Shown piece after piece: positions 26,998 through 34,669 of a stretch of DNA of 64,000 nt (position 1 is the stretch's first letter; the number at the start of each line of letters is the position of its first letter). The position numbers and the translations under genes are program-made. Below the pieces are notes generated by a model. That model was not told the DNA's origin. It saw only the letters and a program-made list of their open reading frames with translations, and did no database searches. The stretch is from Bermanella sp034110565 (GTDB taxonomy: Bacteria; Pseudomonadota; Gammaproteobacteria; Pseudomonadales; Oceanobacteraceae). The DNA lies in assembly GCA_034110565.1 (NCBI GenBank), contig JAWUYY010000030.1, positions 46,031 to 110,030 on the forward strand, given 5' to 3'.

Positions 26998-27971
26998 TGA
27001 ACACATACCTTTGCATTATTTCTAATAGACTCGATCATCATAACGGTATTCACCCCCTGATCAAGGGAGATACAGGTATGTGATTGACCACTAATATTTA
27101 TAATAAAATCATCTAACATATCTATGTATTTATCATTAGCTGATACAACCCTATCTTCTAACAAATAAGTAATGCTTTCTTTATTAGTTAAAGTAATTGT
27201 GTCATCAATTAGATTTACATCTATACGGCCTTTCTCGCATAATATCTGACAATACCGCTGTGCTTTTTTTTGAATAAAATCTAAATGTAATTGAAAAGAT
27301 ATACCCTGTGAATTTGAAAGTAGCACATCTGCTATATCTTCGACATCGATATTAAAACTATTAGTATGACTTAAAATTGCACCATGCTGAGTAAGATGAC
27401 CAAAAATCCACATCATATAATCAATCTCATGGCTTAATTCATTTAAGACGCCGCCTCCTAATTTACGATTGGCTGATACAGTATCTTCTAACGCTACATC
27501 AGGTCGCCAATCATTAAGATTTTGACCCACATGAACACTAACCTGATAAATGCGACCTAATTCATTATTATCAATCATGGACTTAAGCTGAATCAAGGAT
27601 TCTAAATAGCGTAAGCAATAGGCCACACAAACAATCCCTCCAGATGATTTTTGTGCCATTATCAGTTCATTAGCCGTTTTCGAATCTATGCATAGAGGTT
27701 TTTCTATTAATACTGGTATCGATTTTTTAATAAATGGCAAGCTATGTAACGCATGATGACTAGCAGGAGATGCAACCACTACAAAATCAAGGTCTATGCA
27801 TAACAGCTCTTCTATTGTCTCACATACAACATCACAGTTAGTTACCTTCTCATCTATTTTACGTCCACTAGATGAAAGTGCATAAATACAAGCTAACGGA
27901 AATTTCAATCGTATATTTTCTCTATGACGATTGGATATGCTACCTAACCCTATTACCGCGATGTTCTTCAT
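26994..27971 (-). CDS. Gfo/Idh/MocA-family oxidoreductase
   Basis: 325 residues. The N-terminal Rossmann fold starts MKNIAVIGLGSISNRHREN; VVVASPASHH and VLIEKPLC are the EKP-type motif used by this family for cofactor and substrate; GGGVLNELSHEIDYMMWIFG holds the catalytic-region H-x-x-D. Such genes occur inside nonulosonic acid clusters (for example the ptm genes of Campylobacter), where they modify the sugar or a precursor by NAD(P)-linked redox chemistry, but the reaction is not assigned. It overlaps both neighbours by four bases (ATGA), so it is an operon member. Confidence 0.88.
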   Translation of the reverse strand: MKNIAVIGLGSISNRHRENIRLKFPLACIYALSSSGRKIDEKVTNCDVVCETIEELLCIDLDFVVVASPASHHALHSLPFIKKSIPVLIEKPLCIDSKTANELIMAQKSSGGIVCVAYCLRYLESLIQLKSMIDNNELGRIYQVSVHVGQNLNDWRPDVALEDTVSANRKLGGGVLNELSHEIDYMMWIFGHLTQHGAILSHTNSFNIDVEDIADVLLSNSQGISFQLHLDFIQKKAQRYCQILCEKGRIDVNLIDDTITLTNKESITYLLEDRVVSANDKYIDMLDDFIINISGQSHTCISLDQGVNTVMMIESIRNNAKVCVQ

Positions 27972-28606
27972 TTCAATCGCTCTATATTCATACGACTGTG
28001 CGATATAACTTTAGAGTGAGACATAACATCTTTATAAATGACAGAGCCAGCTCCAATTAGACAATGATCACCAACCTTAATATTATTTATCAAGCTAGCA
28101 GCCGTTCCAATATGAACATCATCTCCTATTACAACCGAACCACTTAATATTGCACCTGGTGCAACATGACAATGAGCTCCTACAATACAGTCATGATCTA
28201 TAGAGCTATTTGTATTCACAATTGTATTTTTATGTATATGGCTACCGGACTGAATAACAGAACCCGCCATCACTACTACCCCCTCCTCAAGTATGACAGA
28301 CGGGCTAACAACAGCATATTTAGAGACTAACGTTAAGAATTTAAATCCGAGAATATTAAATCTATGAAATATATCCTTATGGATAGCTTTACTTGGCAAC
28401 GAACCAATTCCGTTAATTAAAATTGTTTTACTGCAATTATATTCAAGCAACTCATCATCTGTTATTTTTTTAGTATGTTCGAATACTTCAAGCAATTCGT
28501 CTTCATTCGTGGCAATTGCATCGATATAAATATTATTCTCAATCAACATATCAAAAATAACTTTAGCATGGCCGCCACTTCCAAGTAGAATATATTGATT
28601 ACTCAT
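27968..28606 (-). CDS. NeuD/PglD-type sugar O/N-acyltransferase
   Basis: 212 residues. The N-terminal small Rossmann part (YILLGSGGHAKVIFDML) is followed by left-handed beta-helix hexapeptide repeats (from ILEEGVVVMAGSVIQ through VNTNSSIDHDCIVGAHCHVAPGA to GAGSVIYKDV). It acetylates an amino or hydroxyl group of the nucleotide-activated or free sugar. In a legionaminic pathway the LegH N-acetyltransferase is of this class, so this could fill that step. ATG 28604-28606 was preferred to the TTG before it. The gene overlaps the synthase gene upstream. Confidence 0.85.
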   Translation of the reverse strand: MSNQYILLGSGGHAKVIFDMLIENNIYIDAIATNEDELLEVFEHTKKITDDELLEYNCSKTILINGIGSLPSKAIHKDIFHRFNILGFKFLTLVSKYAVVSPSVILEEGVVVMAGSVIQSGSHIHKNTIVNTNSSIDHDCIVGAHCHVAPGAILSGSVVIGDDVHIGTAASLINNIKVGDHCLIGAGSVIYKDVMSHSKVISHSRMNIERLK

Positions 28607-29672
28607 CAATCAATTCCCCTTGCTGGTAGTCTTGCCTTGCACAGACCCCTAGCACATCCCAGTAAAGATTTGGACTCATACCGCTTCCAGGCCTTAATAT
28701 ACCAATATTTTCTTGGGTTAAAATCGTACCTTTCTTAATATCCACGTTTGCTACTAAACTTTTTCTTGCTGCCGTTTTATTTTTAACTTCAGATGGAAAT
28801 GGACGTTTAACACCATCGCCTAAGGCTTTTTCTGTATCTCTAATTGCCTGTACCATATCTTTCAATTCGCTTGGTTCTAAAGATGCCTGATGATCAGGAC
28901 CAACCATATTTTGATCAAGCGTAAAATGTTTCTCAATTAAACATGCACCTTTTGCAACTGCTGCAATTGAAATTACGATCCCTTTTGAATGATCTGAATA
29001 TCCTGTTTTTAGCTTAAATGTCTGATTCAATGTATTGATTGCATTTAAATTTATCTCATCAAATGGTGCAGGGTATTCTGTTGTACAATGCAATATTGTT
29101 ACTTTTTCTTTTAATGCTGCCTGCCCTTCTTCTGAAGAGTAAGCCTCATAGAAACCATCTAAACTTGGAATATCATCCTTATTAGAAATATAGCCAAAGG
29201 CTATTACACCTAATGCTTGTTCTATTTCACTGAGATTAGCCATTCCAGTAGAGACTATAATATCTAGCTTCGTTTTTGCATGCTCTAATATAAACGGTAA
29301 ATTGGTAAGCTCACCAGATGGGATTTTCAAGCGTTTCAATTTTATTTTATTTACCAGAAACGATAAGCTTTGAGAATCAAATGCTGTCGATAAAAATTCG
29401 ATCCCTTGGTTTCTGCAGTATTCAGATAATTCAATAAAAACATCTTCAGACAACTCCAAGCCTTTTAGCATATTCAACTGTGTATCATCAGATTGATTAT
29501 CATTAACTTGATACTCAGCTTTCTTTGCTTTATCTGTTACAAGATGACTTGCTTTAAATGTTTGAAATTTAACAATATCTACACCAGCGTACTTAGCTTC
29601 ATCTATTAATTTTAGTGCTAATTGTTTATCACCGTTATGATTCACACCCGCTTCTGCAATAATCAAGGTCAT
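28599..29672 (-). CDS. legI: Nonulosonic acid synthase (NeuB/LegI family)
   Basis: 357 residues. It condenses phosphoenolpyruvate with a six-carbon amino sugar to make a nine-carbon acid. The TIM barrel begins LIIAEAGVNHNGDKQLALKL, with VKFQTFKASHLVT, STAFDSQSLSFL, KIPSGELTNLPF, HCTTEYPAP, GYSDHSKGI and EKHFTLDQNMVGPDHQASL, all NeuB signatures. The C-terminal SAF antifreeze-like domain runs from about residue 297 (RKSLVANVDIKKGT to GSGMSPNLYWDVLG). It is coupled by ATGA to the epimerase gene upstream. Whether the product is legionaminic, sialic or another acid cannot be settled by reading alone. Confidence 0.93.
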   Translation of the reverse strand: MTLIIAEAGVNHNGDKQLALKLIDEAKYAGVDIVKFQTFKASHLVTDKAKKAEYQVNDNQSDDTQLNMLKGLELSEDVFIELSEYCRNQGIEFLSTAFDSQSLSFLVNKIKLKRLKIPSGELTNLPFILEHAKTKLDIIVSTGMANLSEIEQALGVIAFGYISNKDDIPSLDGFYEAYSSEEGQAALKEKVTILHCTTEYPAPFDEINLNAINTLNQTFKLKTGYSDHSKGIVISIAAVAKGACLIEKHFTLDQNMVGPDHQASLEPSELKDMVQAIRDTEKALGDGVKRPFPSEVKNKTAARKSLVANVDIKKGTILTQENIGILRPGSGMSPNLYWDVLGVCARQDYQQGELIDE

Positions 29673-30832
29673 AATTTCACCTCAATACCATAAAATGATT
29701 TTGTTTGATGAATAGGTTGATATTTTATGATGTCAATAATCTTATTTGCAGTATTACCTGACCCATAGGGGTTTTTATAAATTGAAAGATCATTACCACT
29801 CTTAATATGCAATGCTCTTTCAATAGCATTTTTTATTGGCCTTATTTCTAACCTAGCATCAACAACAGAGTTAGCTCTCACTCGGCCTTTCTGTCGCTCT
29901 CCTACATTAACCGTTGGCACATTCAGAGATGGCGCTTCAATAATTCCACTAGAGGAATTACCTATTACCAGCTCGCTATGCTTAACAACACTATGATAGA
30001 AATTATGGCCAAATGATTTAACTAGCAACACCCGGGAAGATTGCTCTTGTGCATATTTATTAAGAAATTGAATAATCTCTCGACCACCATGATCAACATT
30101 GGGGTATGTAATAACAAGATTATATGATTTGAATTCGTTCAATGCAGAAATCAAAGTATCAATATCTTTTATCCCTGTATTTTCTGAGAGGGTTTCTGGG
30201 TGAAACGTCACAACAAAGTATGGCCTAGAAAAATCAAATTTAAAATGAGTTGATAATGTATCGATATCTTTTATATCGCTACGAGTAATATGCTCAAGCC
30301 CTAATGACCCAGTGTTAAATACTCGCTCAGGCGACTCTCCTAACTGAATCACTCGTTTTTGATATTCTGTTGTCGCCACACAATGAAAATAACTTAATTT
30401 AGTAATAGCGTGACGAAAACCATCGTCATAAGCGCCCTCTGTTATTTCTCCACCGTGCAAATGCAAAACAGGGATATTCAAAATATAAGCCGTTTGAGTG
30501 ACGGCCAATGCCTCATACCGATCCCCTAATACAATAAGTACATCAGGAGATAAACGCATTAATGCTTCACCATACCCTTCAATTCCAAGCGAAAGGCTTT
30601 TAATAATTCCTTGCTTACTATCATCGTTAACTAACATTGGAATCTTCTCATCGATACTGAAACCATCCTGTTCAATTTCATGATAAGTTTCACCAAACTC
30701 AACGTCTAAATGGCTCCCTGATACTAATAATTGCAAAATAATAGAGCTATCGATTTTTAAATCCTTCAAAAGCCAAAATAGAATCCCATAATCGGCTCGG
30801 GTCGAGGTAAAGACAGCAACTGTTTTATGCAT
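29669..30832 (-). CDS. legG: UDP/GDP-sugar 2-epimerase (hydrolysing), NeuC/LegG family
   Basis: 387 residues. It hydrolyses and epimerises a nucleotide-linked N-acetyl sugar to the free mannose-configured sugar used by the synthase. Signatures: AVFTSTRADYGILFWLLK, DVLIVLGDRYEALAVT, LHLHGGEITEGAYDDGFRHAITKLS, VTFHPET, VIGNSSSGIIEAPSLNVP and VNVGERQKGR. ATG 30832 has AGG eight bases upstream and is chosen over GTG 30838. It overlaps the aminotransferase stop by eight bases. In Campylobacter the equivalent NeuC2/LegG acts on a GDP sugar. Confidence 0.92.
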   Translation of the reverse strand: MHKTVAVFTSTRADYGILFWLLKDLKIDSSIILQLLVSGSHLDVEFGETYHEIEQDGFSIDEKIPMLVNDDSKQGIIKSLSLGIEGYGEALMRLSPDVLIVLGDRYEALAVTQTAYILNIPVLHLHGGEITEGAYDDGFRHAITKLSYFHCVATTEYQKRVIQLGESPERVFNTGSLGLEHITRSDIKDIDTLSTHFKFDFSRPYFVVTFHPETLSENTGIKDIDTLISALNEFKSYNLVITYPNVDHGGREIIQFLNKYAQEQSSRVLLVKSFGHNFYHSVVKHSELVIGNSSSGIIEAPSLNVPTVNVGERQKGRVRANSVVDARLEIRPIKNAIERALHIKSGNDLSIYKNPYGSGNTANKIIDIIKYQPIHQTKSFYGIEVKL

Positions 30833-31976
30833 ATTCACTACCTAAAATAGGCGTGCTAGGCAAGTTAACGACACGCTCCGCTAGCCACTCGGTATAACTT
30901 AGATCGCCTTTCAGAGCATTCTCATACATGGGTAAATGATGCATGGGTTGCCAGACTGGACGTACCATAATATTTTCAGCTGTACACTGCTCAATTAGAG
31001 AATTTCTTGCATTAAGGTTTTCACATATAACTGCATTTAACCAGTAATTAGATTTGGCATACTCAGGCTCTTTAACAAATTGATAATCACTGCCTTTAAG
31101 TTCATTTTCATAATAGTTAGCAATCTGTCGTTTACTGATTAAATAATTATCAAGCTTTTCAAATTGTGCACACCCCAAGGCTGCATTTAAATTAGGCATA
31201 CGATAATTGAAACCTAGCTGATCATGATAAAATTCATAAGGATGAGATTGCTTTGCCGTAGTCGTAATATGCTTTGCTAATTCCCCATTCTTGTCTGAAT
31301 CACACAAAATCATGCCACCACCGCCAGTAGTGATGATTTTATTGCCATTAAAGCTTAATGCACTGAACTGACTATAAGTACCTGTATGCTTCCCTTTATA
31401 AAAAGACCCAAGACTTTCAGCTGCATCTTCGATTAAGTTAACATGCCATTTATCACATAATAACTTAATACTATCTAGATCAACTGGATGTCCAAATGTA
31501 TGCATTGGCATCACCGCTCGAATACATTGATGCGTCTTTTTGTGCTTACAGATTTCTCCATCCATATAAGCATTTTCTTCTAAATAGGACGCCATAGATA
31601 TTGCACTCAAGCCTAAACCTTCTTTACTAACATCTAATAGTATAGGTTCAGCACCTGCTAAATGAATGGCATTGCATGTTGCTACAAAAGTTAACGCCTG
31701 TGTCATGACAAGATCACCCAACTTTACTCCTGACAAATACAAACACGCATGCAGAGCGCTGGTTCCATTCACCGTAGAAATCGCTTTTTTACAATGGGTA
31801 TAATGCTCAATTTTATTTTCAAACTGATCAATATATTCACCAAAACTAGAAACAAACGTACTTTCAATAGCAGATGTTACCGTTGCAATTTCTAACGCTC
31901 CCATACTTGGTTCATGTAATGGAATCATAGATTTACGCTGATATAGCTGTTGTATACTATCAACTAGGCTTTTCAT
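30825..31976 (-). CDS. legC: LegC-type PLP aminotransferase (DegT/DnrJ/EryC1/StrS)
   Basis: 383 residues. It adds an amino group at C4 of a 4-keto-6-deoxy sugar nucleotide. Seen: MIPLHEPSMGALEIATV and STFVSSFGEYIDQFE, which are characteristic of the LegC subgroup; NGTSALHACLYLSGV; LIEDAAESLGSFYKGKHTG; and the PLP-lysine region ALSFNGNKIITTGGGGMIL, with Lys in FNGNK. It starts two bases after the dehydratase stop and is the second gene of the coupled run. Confidence 0.92.
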   Translation of the reverse strand: MKSLVDSIQQLYQRKSMIPLHEPSMGALEIATVTSAIESTFVSSFGEYIDQFENKIEHYTHCKKAISTVNGTSALHACLYLSGVKLGDLVMTQALTFVATCNAIHLAGAEPILLDVSKEGLGLSAISMASYLEENAYMDGEICKHKKTHQCIRAVMPMHTFGHPVDLDSIKLLCDKWHVNLIEDAAESLGSFYKGKHTGTYSQFSALSFNGNKIITTGGGGMILCDSDKNGELAKHITTTAKQSHPYEFYHDQLGFNYRMPNLNAALGCAQFEKLDNYLISKRQIANYYENELKGSDYQFVKEPEYAKSNYWLNAVICENLNARNSLIEQCTAENIMVRPVWQPMHHLPMYENALKGDLSYTEWLAERVVNLPSTPILGSEYA

Positions 31977-31978
31977 AA

Positions 31979-33172
31979 TTACATCTTACTATCTAGATAT
32001 TTGCCTAAATCGGCATATTCAAGTGTCGGAATAAGACCATAGAACAAATCAACTAAGTCTTGCTTTGACCAATTTCTGCGGTCTCTCAATGTTTTTAATT
32101 GCAATTTAAAATCACTGATGGCACGTTCATCGATATTAATATCCAGGTTTACGATGCCTAGTTCTTTAAATCGATCTAAGATAACGTCTTCATCTTGAGT
32201 AAAAAATTCTTCATATGGCTTTTCACCGGTTGTATCGCTTGCTGTAAATAAACAAGGCCACGAACTTTCTTTACGCGCATGCATAGCCAGCCTTGCTTGC
32301 TCTTCATCTAAGTATTGATCCGCGTCATAGCCTTTGTTATTTAAATATTTAACGGCTATGTCAGCAAAAGATATGAGCTGCATGTCATTACTGGGGCTTG
32401 GGAAAAACACTTCTCTATTTTTTCCAAGCAAGCACGAAAGAAGACAAAGTAAACCCGATTCATTTTTTGTCACAAAATATCGTTTAACATCATTAGGGGC
32501 GACTATCGGTTGCTGCTTAGCAATGCGTTGGTCAAAACCATATAGTAATGAGCCATCTGAAAATGCAACATTTGCAAAACGAGCGGTAGATATGTTTATT
32601 TCTTTACTTTTATTAACCAGAAACATTTCCATTATACGTTTCGATGCTCCCATTAAATTGACAGGGTTAGCCGCTTTATCAGTAGAGACACAGAAGTATT
32701 TTTTTGCGCCATGATCAATGGCCTGCTGGATGGTTTTTTCAGTATTGATAATATTTACTTCGATCATACGCATCAAAGTAAAAGGATCTTTTTCACTGCG
32801 TACATGCTTCAAGGCCGACAGATTGAGCACATAATCGTAGCCACCATCTGATTCAATAAAGGCATCATATTCAAGCGAGCCAACATCCAATGCAAGGGTT
32901 TTAAAGTCGAAGGGGAGTGTATCTAAACTACTGCGAAGATCTCGCACCAGCTCGACAAGGTTATTCTCACTAATATCAACCAGATGTAGTCTTAATGGAC
33001 TACGAATAGCAATTTCACGGGTCACCGCACTACCAATAGTGCCTGCGGCACCTAGCACTAAAAAGCGAGATTCGCTAACCAGTGCATTAAGTTCCAGGTG
33101 GTGCTGCTCGATATCTTGAAGAAAAAGTGGATCATTTCTGCCTATCAAGTCTAAGACAGGATCTCGATTCAT
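31979..33172 (-). CDS. Nucleotide-sugar 4,6-dehydratase (PseB/CapD-like, PF02719 type)
   Basis: 397 residues. It should oxidise C4 and dehydrate C5-C6 of a UDP- or GDP-N-acetyl sugar as the first committed step. The Rossmann motif is FLVLGAAGTIGSAVTREI; YVLNLSALKHVRSEKDPFTLMRMIEVN is the substrate region; CVSTDKAANPVNLMGASKR holds the S/T-D-K in place of the usual catalytic Tyr, with K in MGASKR. This layout is that of the CapD/PseB group (polysaccharide biosynthesis domain 2), not of LegB from Campylobacter. ATG 33172 has AGGG at -7 and is preferred to a TTG at 33196. Its C-terminal 100 residues are a family-variable extension. Confidence 0.88.
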   Translation of the reverse strand: MNRDPVLDLIGRNDPLFLQDIEQHHLELNALVSESRFLVLGAAGTIGSAVTREIAIRSPLRLHLVDISENNLVELVRDLRSSLDTLPFDFKTLALDVGSLEYDAFIESDGGYDYVLNLSALKHVRSEKDPFTLMRMIEVNIINTEKTIQQAIDHGAKKYFCVSTDKAANPVNLMGASKRIMEMFLVNKSKEINISTARFANVAFSDGSLLYGFDQRIAKQQPIVAPNDVKRYFVTKNESGLLCLLSCLLGKNREVFFPSPSNDMQLISFADIAVKYLNNKGYDADQYLDEEQARLAMHARKESSWPCLFTASDTTGEKPYEEFFTQDEDVILDRFKELGIVNLDINIDERAISDFKLQLKTLRDRRNWSKQDLVDLFYGLIPTLEYADLGKYLDSKM

Positions 33173-33271
33173 AGCGTACCCTAGCGTCAATACCAAAAAA
33201 ATGTCACGTGGTATTCTTTAGCAAGGAATATGCCCTGAATGCTACATAATAGGCTTAATTTAGCCAAATAC

Positions 33272-34144
33272 TTATGAGGCTTGCAACTGACTTAATGGTT
33301 GTATTTTTGAGTGATAGCCATAACTTTCACTAGTTTGACGACTCACCACCGTCACCACACTTGGTGACATACCAAACGATTTAGAAAACGCTGGTAATTT
33401 CAAACTGCCATAACCCAATAAGTCGATTAAGGCTTCATCTTCCTGATTAAGCTGCTTAATTTTCTCGATTTCATCTGAATTAGCTTGATATCGAAAAGTA
33501 TCAATCGTCTTATTTTCTTGCCCTAACTGTAAATTAGGTAGGCCTTCTAATGATAAAATGGCCGATATCATTAAGTTAATATCTTCAATAAAACAATAGG
33601 CAAAGAAATACTCTTTGAGTAAATTAGCCGCAATACTGGCTTCGCCTCCAGATATAACATCAATGCCCAATAGTGTTTTTACCGATACATTTTGTTGTTT
33701 AGGTAACTCGATAAACGCTTGTAACCCACGGGCTGTTGGCTGCCGATTATTTCTCATGCAGTCATAATTAAAGGCAGATAAAACGCGGTCTTCTGTGCGC
33801 CTTAATACCGTGATCATTTTAAACTCTATGCCAGCCTCTTGAATAACACCTGATGGCGCATGAGACCCGACAAAACCTCCAACAGAGCCCGCACCATGTT
33901 CTAAGACATATTGCTTAACTGCTTTAATCGCTACTTGATCATCTTCACTATAAGGTTTATCTGAACGCCCATACCAAACACGATAGGGTAAGCCAGCCTT
34001 AACCGCTTCAAAACAAGAAGTAACGCCTGCAACCAAACTCATGCCTGCTGATTTAGGGATATGAAAGAATAAATAGGGTCTTGTCTTATGTGGACTGTCT
34101 ATGTCTTGCTGAAAGCTGGGATTGAATTTCTTTGAATTATTCAT
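33272..34144 (-). CDS. Sulfotransferase-family protein
   Basis: 290 residues. The N-terminal YLFFHIPKSAGMS (residues about 24-36) is the 5'-phosphosulfate-binding loop of PAPS-dependent sulfotransferases of the heparan/chondroitin type, and TVLRRTEDRVLSAFNY is the 3'-phosphate-binding stretch with R-x-x-x-x-R-x-x-S. It probably sulfates a glycan. ATG 34144 (GAGG upstream) was chosen because the longer frame to 34186 runs through the flaG terminator. It sits at the head of the nonulosonic acid genes, with an APS kinase at the far end of the block, so PAPS supply and use are both encoded here. The acceptor is unknown. Confidence 0.82.
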   Translation of the reverse strand: MNNSKKFNPSFQQDIDSPHKTRPYLFFHIPKSAGMSLVAGVTSCFEAVKAGLPYRVWYGRSDKPYSEDDQVAIKAVKQYVLEHGAGSVGGFVGSHAPSGVIQEAGIEFKMITVLRRTEDRVLSAFNYDCMRNNRQPTARGLQAFIELPKQQNVSVKTLLGIDVISGGEASIAANLLKEYFFAYCFIEDINLMISAILSLEGLPNLQLGQENKTIDTFRYQANSDEIEKIKQLNQEDEALIDLLGYGSLKLPAFSKSFGMSPSVVTVVSRQTSESYGYHSKIQPLSQLQAS

Positions 34145-34153
34145 AGTGGCCTC

Positions 34154-34183
34154 AAAAAAAACTGCGGCTATTGCCGCAGTTTT
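34154..34183 (-). terminator. Rho-independent terminator after flaG
   Basis: On the minus strand AAAACTGCGGC-AATA-GCCGCAGTTTT is followed by a T-run (seven A residues at 34154-34160 on the plus strand), eight bases past the flaG stop. Confidence 0.85.
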
Positions 34184-34190
34184 CACTCAG

Positions 34191-34589
34191 TTATATTTGA
34201 GCATTAAATAGCATGGGTGGTTCTTCACTATTCAATTTCTTTGCCATCTCTAACGCTACTTCATCAGGTATCTGGCGAACCAGCTGTTCTGACTTTCTAT
34301 CGTAAACGCTAATAACGGTTCTACCACTGTCTTCATCCAGTCTGAAGTCTAAGTCACGTTGAGTTTTTTGCACATACTCATTTAACTTAGATACCGCATC
34401 TTTAACCTCTATGCTCTTTGCTTGGGCAGTCTTCTGTGATTCTTGTGGCAATTCTTTGCCGCTTAGTAACACAGAGTTATCCGCTTCTGCTTTCACCTTA
34501 GCATCCTGCTTTGGTATTTGAACTTGAGGTGATGAAGAAAGCGAGTATGTAGTTTTCACTACAGATTCTTGCGCTTTAATATCATTCAT
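34191..34589 (-). CDS. flaG: FlaG family flagellar protein
   Basis: 132 residues. FlaG proteins influence filament length in polar flagellates. The C-terminal half is the conserved domain: KLNEYVQKTQRDLDFRLDEDSGRTVISVYDRKSEQLVRQIPDEVALEMA. The N-terminal 60 residues are low-complexity and variable, as usual. It lies 81 bases downstream of the flagellin gene, with a hairpin in between, and has its own terminator. In most relatives fliD follows; here the glycosylation block intervenes. Confidence 0.93.
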   Translation of the reverse strand: MNDIKAQESVVKTTYSLSSSPQVQIPKQDAKVKAEADNSVLLSGKELPQESQKTAQAKSIEVKDAVSKLNEYVQKTQRDLDFRLDEDSGRTVISVYDRKSEQLVRQIPDEVALEMAKKLNSEEPPMLFNAQI

Positions 34590-34628
34590 AATACACCTCT
34601 CTTCAAGTTAGTGTTTCGGCTTACGCCA

Positions 34629-34656
34629 CCAGTGGGAGGGAGTCCCCTCCTACTGG
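34629..34656 (-). repeat. Strong hairpin between flagellin and flaG
   Basis: CCAGTGGGAGG and CCTCCTACTGG form an imperfect 11-base stem around GAGTCC. No T-run on the minus strand, so it is more likely an mRNA 3'-end stabiliser or partial attenuator giving more flagellin than FlaG. Confidence 0.5.
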
Positions 34657-34669
34657 TTTAACGACTAAC

